Positions 23,622 through 32,323 of a stretch of DNA of 32,323 nt are shown piece after piece. The notes beneath the pieces are model-generated. The model did not search any database, was not told the origin of the DNA, and worked only from the letters and a program-made list of their open reading frames with translations. The position numbers and the translations under genes were made by a program. Numbering within the stretch: position 1 is the stretch's first letter; each line of letters begins with the position of its first letter. This DNA is from Polyangiaceae bacterium (GTDB taxonomy: Bacteria > Myxococcota_A > Polyangia > Polyangiales > Polyangiaceae): positions 1 through 32,323 of the forward strand of contig JADLAB010000337.1 of the NCBI GenBank assembly GCA_020848455.1, in the 5' to 3' direction.

Positions 23622-24260
23622 GTGGCCGCGCTCCCCACCCGGTGGCTCGCGGCGTGCGCGCTCGCGCTCGCCGGTGCGCTCGCGCCAGCGGCCGCCCGCG
23701 CGGAGGAGCCCGAGCCGTCCGACGGCGACGAGGACGTCTGGCTCGAGCCCGCGCCGCCGCCGCCGACCGAGCCCGCGTCCGCCGAGGGCGGGCTCCACTG
23801 GATCCTGCGCGCCGACGGCGGTGCGATCCTCCCGCCGGCGGGCCTCGGGGCGCTCACGGTCGGCGCTTCGCCGGATCCGCTGCTCTGGTTCGAGCTGTCC
23901 TTCGGCGGCAGCCCGTGGGGCTTCGGAACGGCGATCTTCCTGCGCGTGGAGCCCGCCGCGGCGCAGGCGCCCGAGGTCGTGGTCGCCCCCAGCCTCGACG
24001 TCGGCATGAGCTCCGTCTACGGCCCGGGCGGCTGGTACGTGATGGCGAACCTCGAGATCGGGCTCGCCCTGCGCCACGCGAGCGGCTTCGCGCTCCTCGC
24101 CGCCGCCGGCGAGCCCCTCGCCCTCACCGGCAACGCCGTCGCGGGCCTCGAGCGCTGCATCCCGCCCTGCGGCGCGTCGACGACGTGCGTGGTCCGCTTT
24201 CCGCCCACCTGCGGCTGGGGCATGCCCTATGGCCGTCTCGGGCTCGGCTACGTGTTCTAG
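23622..24260 (+). CDS. Secreted beta-rich envelope protein, unknown function
   Basis: This 212-residue protein has a signal peptide (LAACALALAGALAPAAARA, cleavage before EEP) and an acidic/proline stretch. About 150 residues of alternating strands follow (ALTVGASPDPLLWFELSFGG, WYVMANLEIGLALRHASG), ending in an aromatic YVF. This ending is typical of outer-membrane beta-barrels. Four cysteines (CIPPC, CVV, PTCGWG) near the end may form disulfides. The GTG at 23622 is preferred because GGAGG (23609-23613) is 8 nt upstream; an earlier GTG at 23616 overlaps the previous stop but has only 2-nt spacing. I cannot assign a family. Confidence 0.65.
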   Translation: MAALPTRWLAACALALAGALAPAAARAEEPEPSDGDEDVWLEPAPPPPTEPASAEGGLHWILRADGGAILPPAGLGALTVGASPDPLLWFELSFGGSPWGFGTAIFLRVEPAAAQAPEVVVAPSLDVGMSSVYGPGGWYVMANLEIGLALRHASGFALLAAAGEPLALTGNAVAGLERCIPPCGASTTCVVRFPPTCGWGMPYGRLGLGYVF

Positions 24261-24355
24261 GGCGGTGGCGTCGGGGCTCGGCACGCGCCGCGCGCGCGCC
24301 CGTATCGCGGGCGGCTCTTCTCCCCGCGCGGCCGCCCCGCTATGCACGCCGTGCC

Positions 24356-24742
24356 TTGGCCAGCAAAGGTCGCCCCTACCGCACCGTCCTCGTCGAGGGC
24401 TTCGAGGTCCTCATCGGCCGCGGCGCCGACGACAACGACTACCTCACCTTCGACGTCGCCGCGCCGCACGACCTCTGGATGCACGTCGCGGGCGGCACGG
24501 CGGGCAGCCACGTCGTCGTGCGCAACCCCGATCGCGTCGAGGTCCCGCGCTCCGTCCTCGAGGTCGCCGCGGCCGCGGCCGCCTGGTACTCCAAGGCCTG
24601 CGGCGCCCCGAAGGTGGAGGTGCACGTCTGTCGCGCCTCGGACGTCTCGAAGCCGCGCGGTGCGCCCGCCGGGCTCGTCGAGCTCGCGCGCTGGAAGAGC
24701 CTGAAGGTGCGCCCGGCCGCGCCGGGGCCCGAGGGCGACTAG
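24356..24742 (+). CDS. Stand-alone NFACT-R (DUF814) domain protein
   Basis: This protein of about 128 residues consists of one NFACT-R domain. The signature pieces are EGFEVLIGRGADDNDYLTFD, DLWMHVAGGTAGSHVVVR, EVPRSVLEVAAAAAAWYSKA and LKVRPAAP. In RqcH/NEMF/FbpA proteins this domain binds RNA in ribosome-associated quality control. Here the NFACT-N and helical parts are absent, as in known small NFACT-R-only bacterial proteins. No in-frame ATG or GTG precedes the domain; the TTG at 24356 is the most likely start and has no obvious ribosome binding site, so the start is uncertain. Confidence 0.8.
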   Translation: MASKGRPYRTVLVEGFEVLIGRGADDNDYLTFDVAAPHDLWMHVAGGTAGSHVVVRNPDRVEVPRSVLEVAAAAAAWYSKACGAPKVEVHVCRASDVSKPRGAPAGLVELARWKSLKVRPAAPGPEGD

Positions 24743-24805
24743 CGCGCGCCGAAGGCGTGGCGCGCGACCCCGGACCGCGCCATGGTTCCGCCCCTGGAGG
24801 AACGC

Positions 24806-25300
24806 ATGACCGCATCGATCTACGCCATCCCGGTCCGGACCATCGACGGCGAGGAGACGACCCTCGAGAAGTACCGGGGTCGGGTGCTGCTCGTCGTCAA
24901 CGTCGCGAGCAAGTGCGGCTTCACGCCGCAGTACGACGGGCTCGAGAAGCTCCACAGAAAGTACGCCGCCCGAGGCCTCGCCGTGCTCGGCTTTCCGTGC
25001 AACCAGTTCGGCGCGCAGGAGCCCGGCGACGAGGCGGAGATCAAGACCTTCTGCTCGACGAGCTTCGACGTCACCTTCCCCATGTTCGCGAAGGTCGCCG
25101 TGAACGGCGGCGACGCGCACCCGCTCTACGTCGCCCTCAAGAAGGCCCGCCCCGGCGTCCTCGGCACCGAGGCCATCAAGTGGAACTTCACGAAGTTCCT
25201 CGTCGGCCGCGACGGGCAGGTGCTCGAGCGCTACGCGCCGAACGACAAGCCCGAGTCCCTCGAGAAGGACATCGAGGCGGCCCTCGGCGCCGGGACGTGA
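24806..25300 (+). CDS. Glutathione peroxidase (Cys type)
   Basis: This 164-residue thioredoxin-fold peroxidase has the catalytic tetrad visible: Cys37 in NVASKCGFTPQY, Gln67 in FPCNQFGAQEPG, and Trp126-Asn127 in KWNFTKFLV. The peroxidatic residue is Cys (TGC), not selenocysteine. It reduces hydroperoxides in the cytoplasm, in bacteria usually with thioredoxin. GGAGG lies 5 nt before the ATG at 24806, which makes this start better than the in-frame ATG at 24782. The length matches bacterial BsaA/BtuE-type enzymes. It converges on the thiolase gene. Confidence 0.93.
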   Translation: MTASIYAIPVRTIDGEETTLEKYRGRVLLVVNVASKCGFTPQYDGLEKLHRKYAARGLAVLGFPCNQFGAQEPGDEAEIKTFCSTSFDVTFPMFAKVAVNGGDAHPLYVALKKARPGVLGTEAIKWNFTKFLVGRDGQVLERYAPNDKPESLEKDIEAALGAGT

Positions 25301-25331
25301 ACGGGGTCGAAGCTCGCCGCTCGCGGCGCGC

Positions 25332-25401
25332 AGCTCGAAGGTTCGAGCTCGAAATGTAAAACGGGCGCGGCGCGGTCCCCCCCGGGAGCCCGCACCGCGC
25401 C
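25332..25401. terminator. Inverted repeats between convergent genes, possible bidirectional terminator
   Basis: Two hairpins sit in the 134-bp convergent gap. AGCTCGAA (25332-25339) pairs with TTCGAGCT (25342-25349), overlapping a perfect TTCGAGCTCGAA palindrome. GGCGCGGT (25369-25376) pairs with ACCGCGCC (25394-25401). No T-run follows either, so intrinsic termination is only inferred from position. Confidence 0.4.
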
Positions 25402-25434
25402 CGCGCACGCTGGCGAGGACGCGCCTTGCGCCCG

Positions 25435-26601
25435 TCAGCCCGCGCGCTCGAAGAGCCCCGCGGCGCCCATGCCGCCGCCGATGCACATGCTCACGACGGC
25501 GTAGCGAGCGCCGCGCCGCCGCAGCTCGTAGAGAGCCGTCGCGACGAGCTTGGCGCCGGTGCACCCGAGCGGGTGGCCGAGCGCGATCGCGCCGCCGTTC
25601 ACGTTGAGCTTCTCGTCGGGAATGCCGAGCTCGCGCTGGCAGTACACCGACTGGCTCGCGAAGGCCTCGTTCACCTCGAAGAGGTCGATGTCCTTCACGG
25701 AGAGGCCCGTCTTCGCGAAGAGCTTCCGGATGGCCGGCACGGGCCCGATGCCCATGATCGTCGGATCGACCCCGACCGTGACGAACTGGCGGAAGTACCC
25801 GAGCGGCTTCACGCCGAGCGCCTTCGCCTTGTCGGCGCTCGTGACGAGCGCCGCCGCGGCGCCGTCCGAGACGGGCGAGGCGTTGCCGGCCGTGACCGTG
25901 CCGTTGAGCGCGAACACGGGCTTGAGGGCGGCGAGCCCCTCGAGCGTGGTGTCCGCGCGCGGCAGCTCGTCCACCTTGAACTCCCGGGGCACGCGCTCGC
26001 CGTTCTTGAACGAGAGCGCCGTCACGGGGACGATCTCGGCGTCGAAGCGGCCCTCTTTCTGCGCGGCCGCCGCCTTCTGCTGGCTGCGGAGCGCGAACTC
26101 GTCCTGGGTCTGACGGCTCACCTCGAAGCGCTTCGCCACGGTCTCGGCCGTGATGCCCATCGGCGTGTAGACCGACGCGAAGCGCTCGATCGCCTCGAGC
26201 GAGGCCGAGAGCTTGTTGCCCGTCATGGGCACCATGCTCATCGACTCGACCCCGCCCGCCACGACGACGTCCGCCGAGCCGAGCGCGATCGAGCCGGCCG
26301 CGAGCGCGATGGCCTGCAGGCCGCTCGAGCAGAAGCGGTTGACCGTCACGGCGCTCGTCTCGACGGGCAGCCCGCCGAGCATGCCCACGACCCGCGCGAT
26401 GTTGAGGCCCTGCTCGCCCTCGGGGAAGGCGCAGCCGAGCACGAAGTCCTCGACGTCCGCGGGCTTGATCTGGGGCAGGCGCGCGAGCAGGCCGCGCACG
26501 ACCTCGCCCGCGAGCTCGTCCGGCCGCCGCAGCGCGAGCGAGCCCTTGCCGCCCCGGCCCACGGCCGAGCGGACAGCATCCAAGATGACGATGTTCTGCA
26601 T
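25435..26601 (-). CDS. fadA: Acetyl-CoA acyltransferase (3-ketoacyl-CoA thiolase)
   Basis: This 388-residue thiolase has all catalytic elements: nucleophile Cys91 in [18 protein letters not shown], His343 in [15 protein letters not shown] and Cys373 in [10 protein letters not shown]. It cleaves 3-ketoacyl-CoA with CoA to acetyl-CoA and a shortened acyl-CoA, the last step of beta-oxidation. The start at 26601 has GGGAG 6 nt upstream and lies 11 nt after the fadN stop, so the two are co-transcribed. The length and GHPLGCTGA context fit FadA/AtoB-type degradative thiolases. Confidence 0.93.
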   Translation of the reverse strand: MQNIVILDAVRSAVGRGGKGSLALRRPDELAGEVVRGLLARLPQIKPADVEDFVLGCAFPEGEQGLNIARVVGMLGGLPVETSAVTVNRFCSSGLQAIALAAGSIALGSADVVVAGGVESMSMVPMTGNKLSASLEAIERFASVYTPMGITAETVAKRFEVSRQTQDEFALRSQQKAAAAQKEGRFDAEIVPVTALSFKNGERVPREFKVDELPRADTTLEGLAALKPVFALNGTVTAGNASPVSDGAAAALVTSADKAKALGVKPLGYFRQFVTVGVDPTIMGIGPVPAIRKLFAKTGLSVKDIDLFEVNEAFASQSVYCQRELGIPDEKLNVNGGAIALGHPLGCTGAKLVATALYELRRRGARYAVVSMCIGGGMGAAGLFERAG

Positions 26602-26612
26602 GGGTCGCTCCC

Positions 26613-28982
<2,370 letters not shown>

Positions 28983-29008
28983 GGAGAGCTCCTTCGTTTG
29001 GCGCGGCG

Positions 29009-29014
29009 GACGCT
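29009..29014 (-). promoter_or_regulatory. Candidate -10 box (TAGCGT) for fadN-fadA
   Basis: On the minus strand TAGCGT lies 26 nt before the fadN ATG, predicting a leader of about 19 nt that still contains AAGGAG. It is the same hexamer as at 5474-5479. Confidence 0.35.
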
Positions 29015-29064
29015 AGCGCAACCGGGGGGAGCCTGCCACCCGGGCGGACGCCTCGCGAGCGCGT

Positions 29065-29078
29065 TTGACGCGCGTCAA
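29065..29078. promoter_or_regulatory. Perfect 14-bp palindrome TTGACGCGCGTCAA, candidate operator
   Basis: The palindrome sits in the 261-bp divergent gap between fadN (28982) and the AgmX-type lipoprotein gene (29244), about 50 bp upstream of the fadN -10 box. Its symmetry fits a dimeric regulator (TetR or GntR type). The target regulator is not in the window. The rest of the gap shows nothing else clear. Confidence 0.45.
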
Positions 29079-29243
29079 CTCGGGGCGCGCGGCCCAGGAG
29101 TCCGCGCGGGGGCGGGCGTGAGGACGGGCCTCGCCGTGGCTCCCGTGCCCGTGCAAGGCGGGCCCCGGGCGGCCCGCCGAGGCGCGCGCTGGCGTGGCGT
29201 CCGCGCGCTTGTCGCTCGGCCGGCTCCGCGCGAAGCTCGCCAG

Positions 29244-31484
29244 ATGAGCGTCACACGCCACCCGGGAGCCCGCGCCTTCGGGGCCCTCTGCCTGCTCTTC
29301 GCGGCCTGCGTCCCCCCCGCGCCCCCGGTCGCGCCGGGTCCTGGGCCCGCACCGACGCGCTCCCCGGCCGCCGACCGCTGCCTCCCGGAGCCGGTCGTGG
29401 CTTCGCTCTTCACCTGCCCCGCGCGGCGCCCCGACGACGGCGAGCCCATGATCTGGCCGCGCCCCTCGCACGTCGTCGACCCGCGACCGCTGCCGGTCGA
29501 GCAGCCGGTCACGACCGCGGCGATCGCGGCGCTCGTGCGCCGCGACGAGCTCCTCCCACGCCTCGACCCCGCCGCGCAGAAACCTCTGCTCGCCGCCGAC
29601 GCTGCTCTCGCCGCAGCCGCTTCCGACGACAGCAAGCTCGCGCCGGCGCGCACGGCCTACGAGGCCTTCCTCGCGACGCCGCCCACAGCGGGCGGGGCAG
29701 GGGCTCTCGAGCCCTACGCGCGGTTCCAGCTCGCGCGCACGCTCTGGCTCCTCGGCGAGCCCGCGGCCGCGCAGGCCGAGCTCCTGAGGGTGATCGGGCT
29801 CGGCGGCGAGCTCGGCGAGCCAGCGCGGCGCGAGCTCGTCGCGCTCTACGCGCGCCACGGCGATCCGGCGAGCGCGTACGACGTGCTCCGGGCGCTCGCG
29901 CCGGCTGGCGGCGCAGGCGACGGGCGGGCGCTCGAGCTCGTCGAGGCCGTCGCGCGCGAGGCCGAGCGCACGGGGCAGCTCGCGACCGCCGCGGCGCTCT
30001 ACGAGGAGCTCGAGCGGCGCGCCGGGGCGAGCCCGCGCGCGTGCGCCTACGGCCTCGGACGCGCGCGCGCGGTCGTCGGCATGAAGAGCTACCCGCCGCC
30101 CGTCCTCGAGGCGTTGAAGCACGAGGTCGAGCGCTTGCAGCGGCTCGCGGCGGCCGGTCAGGACGGCGCCGCCGGGGCGGAGGTCGCGCGCTGCCGCGCG
30201 GCGGCCCTTTCTCTCGGGACCGAGGTCGCGACCCGCTGGCACGTCGAGGCCGTGGGCGCGCGCGGGGTGTGGGGCACCCGCGACAACCGCACGTTCGGCG
30301 CCGCGCGCGAGCTCTACCGCCTCCTGCTCGGCGCCTTCGGCGACGCGGACCTCGCGTCTCCCGAGGTCGATCTCCTGCCCGCGGCGCGGCCGAGCGCCCA
30401 CCGGTTGAAGTGGGCCCTCGCCGAGCTCGACACGGCCGAGCGCCGCGGCGAGTGCGCTCCAGCCTACGACGAGCTGCACGCGCTCGAGCCGGACGCGGCC
30501 GAGCCCGTCTACCGCGCCGTCGCCTGCTACGCCGAGCGCCCGGACTTCGGGCTTGCCGCCGGCCGCCTCGAGCCCGGGCCGCGCGAGGAGCTCCGCCCGG
30601 AGCTCGCGGCGCGCGTCGCCATCCTCGGCCGCTACCTCTGCCTCGGCGAGCCACCGCGCTCGTTCGCCGAGGCCTACGCCAGCTACGTCGCCGCGAAGCT
30701 CGACCGAGCGCGCATCTTCGCCGCCGCGCACGAGTGGCCGGAGGCCGCCGCGGCGCTCCGCGACGTCGCCGTCCACCATCCGGACCACGAGGACGCCCCG
30801 CGCGCCGGCCTCTTCTACCTCGAGATCCTGAAGCTCCTCGGTCCCGAGCGCTCCGCCTGCGCCAGCGACCTCGCCGCCGAGGCGAAGCTCCTCCACGACC
30901 TGCACTGCGGCGCGCAGGGGGTCGGCCACGGAGACTTCGAGCCGTTCCGGCGGAGCTCGGACGCGAGCGAGCGACGCACGCTCTGCGCCGCCCTCCGGGT
31001 TCACGCCGCCGGCCTCGTCCCCCCGCCGCTCGACCCGCCGCTCGCCGCGTTGCCGCGCCCGTCCGAGCCCGAGGACCCGCCGCTGAGCATCCGCATGGGC
31101 GGCGGCGCCTCTCGCGAGCACATCCTGCCCATCGAGCTCGTCGAGCAGCGCGCCCGGGCCCGCCTCGGCGCCATGCGCGGCTGCTACGAGCTCGGCCTGC
31201 GCCGCAACCCCACGCTCGAGGGCCGCATCGAGCTCCGCTTCGTCATCGGCCGCGACGGCTCGGTCTCCCAGGTCGACGGCCGCTCCTCCGCCGAGCTCGA
31301 AGCCGCCAAGGTCACGGCCTGCGTCGTCCGCAGCGCCTACGGCATGAGCTTCCCGCCGCCCGGCGACCACATCCTCACGATCGACTACCGGCTCGGCTTC
31401 ACCCGCGCCCTCGGCCTCATCCCGCCCCAGCCCGAGGACGCCGCCCGCGTCGTCCGCGATCCGGGCGAAGGGCCGGGGCCGTGA
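29244..31484 (+). CDS. Large lipoprotein with TPR-like helices and AgmX/PglI-type C-terminal domain
   Basis: This 746-residue protein has a lipoprotein signal with LFAAC (Cys22), then a Pro-rich segment. About 550 residues of helical pairs resembling tetratricopeptide repeats follow (ARFQLARTLWLLGEPAAAQAELLRV, AAALYEELERRAG). The C-terminal 100 residues (RARLGAMRGCYELGLRRNPTL to GRIELRFVIGRDGSVSQ to CVVRSAYGMSFPPPG) match the AgmX/PglI C-terminal, TonB-C-like domain frequent in myxobacteria. That domain is linked with gliding and envelope proteins; the function here is unknown. The ATG at 29244 begins the signal peptide; upstream in-frame openness is a GC artefact. Confidence 0.82.
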   Translation: MSVTRHPGARAFGALCLLFAACVPPAPPVAPGPGPAPTRSPAADRCLPEPVVASLFTCPARRPDDGEPMIWPRPSHVVDPRPLPVEQPVTTAAIAALVRRDELLPRLDPAAQKPLLAADAALAAAASDDSKLAPARTAYEAFLATPPTAGGAGALEPYARFQLARTLWLLGEPAAAQAELLRVIGLGGELGEPARRELVALYARHGDPASAYDVLRALAPAGGAGDGRALELVEAVAREAERTGQLATAAALYEELERRAGASPRACAYGLGRARAVVGMKSYPPPVLEALKHEVERLQRLAAAGQDGAAGAEVARCRAAALSLGTEVATRWHVEAVGARGVWGTRDNRTFGAARELYRLLLGAFGDADLASPEVDLLPAARPSAHRLKWALAELDTAERRGECAPAYDELHALEPDAAEPVYRAVACYAERPDFGLAAGRLEPGPREELRPELAARVAILGRYLCLGEPPRSFAEAYASYVAAKLDRARIFAAAHEWPEAAAALRDVAVHHPDHEDAPRAGLFYLEILKLLGPERSACASDLAAEAKLLHDLHCGAQGVGHGDFEPFRRSSDASERRTLCAALRVHAAGLVPPPLDPPLAALPRPSEPEDPPLSIRMGGGASREHILPIELVEQRARARLGAMRGCYELGLRRNPTLEGRIELRFVIGRDGSVSQVDGRSSAELEAAKVTACVVRSAYGMSFPPPGDHILTIDYRLGFTRALGLIPPQPEDAARVVRDPGEGPGP

Positions 31485-31505
31485 CCCCGGCCACGTGACA
31501 CGGCG

Positions 31506-31559
31506 GCGCCCCGCACCCGCACCCGCTCCCCGGGGCGTCGGGCGCGCGGCGTGGGGCGC
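31506..31559. terminator. Weak inverted repeat between convergent genes
   Basis: GCGCCCC (31506-31512) can pair with GGGGCGC (31553-31559) around a 40-nt loop that contains CCCCGGGG and short ACCCGC units. Its position between two convergent gene ends suggests a shared terminator. There is no T-run. Confidence 0.25.
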
Positions 31560-31564
31560 GACGG

Positions 31565-32323
31565 CTACCACACCTCGAAGTACACGCTCTGTCGTCGCGC
31601 CCGCACGGGCCGCAGCGCCACGTAGGCCGACGCCGGCGGGGCCACGGTCGGGTTGCGGGCCTCGACCGTGAGCTCGCCCGAGCCCCAGGTGAACTGCGTG
31701 AGCCAGTCGTGGGGGAGCCGGAGCTCCGTCACGCCGGAGGGCGGATGGCAGATGAAGACGGCGTTGTCCCAGTCGAGGTTGAAGTCGAGGCGCACGCCGA
31801 CCTCCGTCGCGTCGCCGGGCTGCCAGGCGACGAGGTGCGTACCGTCCGGCTCGAGCGGGGCAGGGGTCGGGCCGGGGGGCGGCGCGAGGATGGTCGGAGC
31901 GGAGGGGAGGACGGCCGGGGCCGTGAACGCGGGCACGTCGGCGGCGCCTCCGCCCGCGAACCCGAGGTCGATCGGGCCCGGGACGAGCCAGCCTGGCAGC
32001 GGATGCGCGGGATCGCCCGTGGCGCGCGAGTCGACCCCGTAGTGCGCGCCGTCGAAGTCGATGGCGAGCAGCTCGCCGGCCGTGCCCGCCGTGAGGTGCC
32101 CGGCGTCGACCTCGGGCGGCGGCGGCGGCGGCGGCGGGTCCGGTGGCATGCCGCCCGATTGATAGTAGAGGTCGCAGACGACGCCGTCCGGCGTCGGCAC
32201 CGTGTCGACGAAGCCCGAGACGGGCGCGTCGGGGTCCCACGGCTGCGCGTAGAACGCCGCCGACAGCGCCAGTTGCTCCCACGCGCCGACGCTCGTCTCG
32301 AGCAGATGCGTGAGCCGCACGAC
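31565..32323 (-). CDS. Unknown protein, 5' end outside window
   Basis: The frame is open to the window edge, so the N-terminus is missing; the GTG at 32320 is not trusted as a start. The visible 250 residues contain THLLETSVGAWEQLALSAAF, a polyproline run (DPPPPPPPP) and Pro/Ala linkers. A C-terminal beta-rich domain follows (GTHLVAWQPGDATEVGVRLDF, WGSGELTVEARNPTVAPP, ending YFEVW). The composition suggests a secreted or lipoprotein-type envelope protein, but no signal peptide can be seen because the start is outside. I do not recognise the family. The stop TAG is at 31565-31567. Confidence 0.65.
   Translation of the reverse strand, partial: VVRLTHLLETSVGAWEQLALSAAFYAQPWDPDAPVSGFVDTVPTPDGVVCDLYYQSGGMPPDPPPPPPPPEVDAGHLTAGTAGELLAIDFDGAHYGVDSRATGDPAHPLPGWLVPGPIDLGFAGGGAADVPAFTAPAVLPSAPTILAPPPGPTPAPLEPDGTHLVAWQPGDATEVGVRLDFNLDWDNAVFICHPPSGVTELRLPHDWLTQFTWGSGELTVEARNPTVAPPASAYVALRPVRARRQSVYFEVW

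Noticed and set aside
24834-24930. Selenocysteine in the glutathione peroxidase
   Set aside because: The catalytic codon is TGC (Cys37) with no in-frame TGA.

Overview
This is a very GC-rich, gene-dense bacterial window. It almost certainly comes from a myxobacterium (Myxococcota), probably of the Polyangia type. The taxonomic evidence is a Cys-rich secreted protein ending in a MYXO-CTERM-like sorting tag (16669-18612), a lipoprotein with an AgmX/PglI-type C-terminal domain (29244-31484), a Gly-rich-linker lipoprotein phosphatase (5658-6665), and many GTG starts with ATGA/GTGA gene overlaps. About 26 genes are supported. No rRNA, tRNA, CRISPR array or complete insertion sequence was seen.

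Layout: (1) 1-2082, plus strand: a DUF1697 gene cut by the window edge, a DHH phosphoesterase and a TerB-like protein. (2) 5465-2072, minus strand: an apparent operon of a zf-TFIIB zinc-ribbon protein, an acyl-CoA thioesterase-like protein, DnaJ and an ATP-grasp ligase. (3) 5658-7315, plus strand: a metallophosphatase lipoprotein coupled to a 6-TM membrane protein. (4) 7316-9104: an accessory island. It holds a Y1/HUH single-strand transposase of the REP-associated (RAYT) kind, two ~91-bp direct repeats each containing a REP-like palindrome, and GC hexanucleotide repeat tracts on both sides in opposite orientation. (5) 15538-9105, minus strand: five genes locked together by 2-13 nt overlaps or gaps. 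They encode a MoxR AAA+ ATPase, an unrecognised protein with a beta-rich C-terminus, a metallopeptidase-like plus VWA protein, a helical/coiled-coil protein and a PaaK-like adenylate-forming enzyme. This is the best candidate for an undescribed system. (6) 15648-19334: an unknown Cys/His protein, the MYXO-CTERM protein and a convergent DUF2914 lipoprotein. (7) 22073-19466, minus strand: a complete ABC-2 exporter (ATPase plus two DUF990-type permeases), divergent from a PhnD-like binding protein. (8) 23131-25300, plus strand: a TSP3-repeat lipoprotein, a secreted beta-rich protein, a stand-alone NFACT-R protein and a glutathione peroxidase. (9) 28982-25435, minus strand: a fadN-fadA beta-oxidation operon. 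(10) 29244 to the end: the large AgmX-type lipoprotein and a partial unknown gene.

How the genes work together: the ABC-2 trio is a self-contained exporter. FadN plus FadA covers hydration, dehydrogenation and thiolysis of beta-oxidation. The MoxR/VWA operon looks like an ATP-driven remodelling machine with a dedicated acyl-activating enzyme, but its substrate cannot be read from the sequence. At several genes a TANNNT box lies exactly 7-8 nt before the start codon, which suggests leaderless transcripts.
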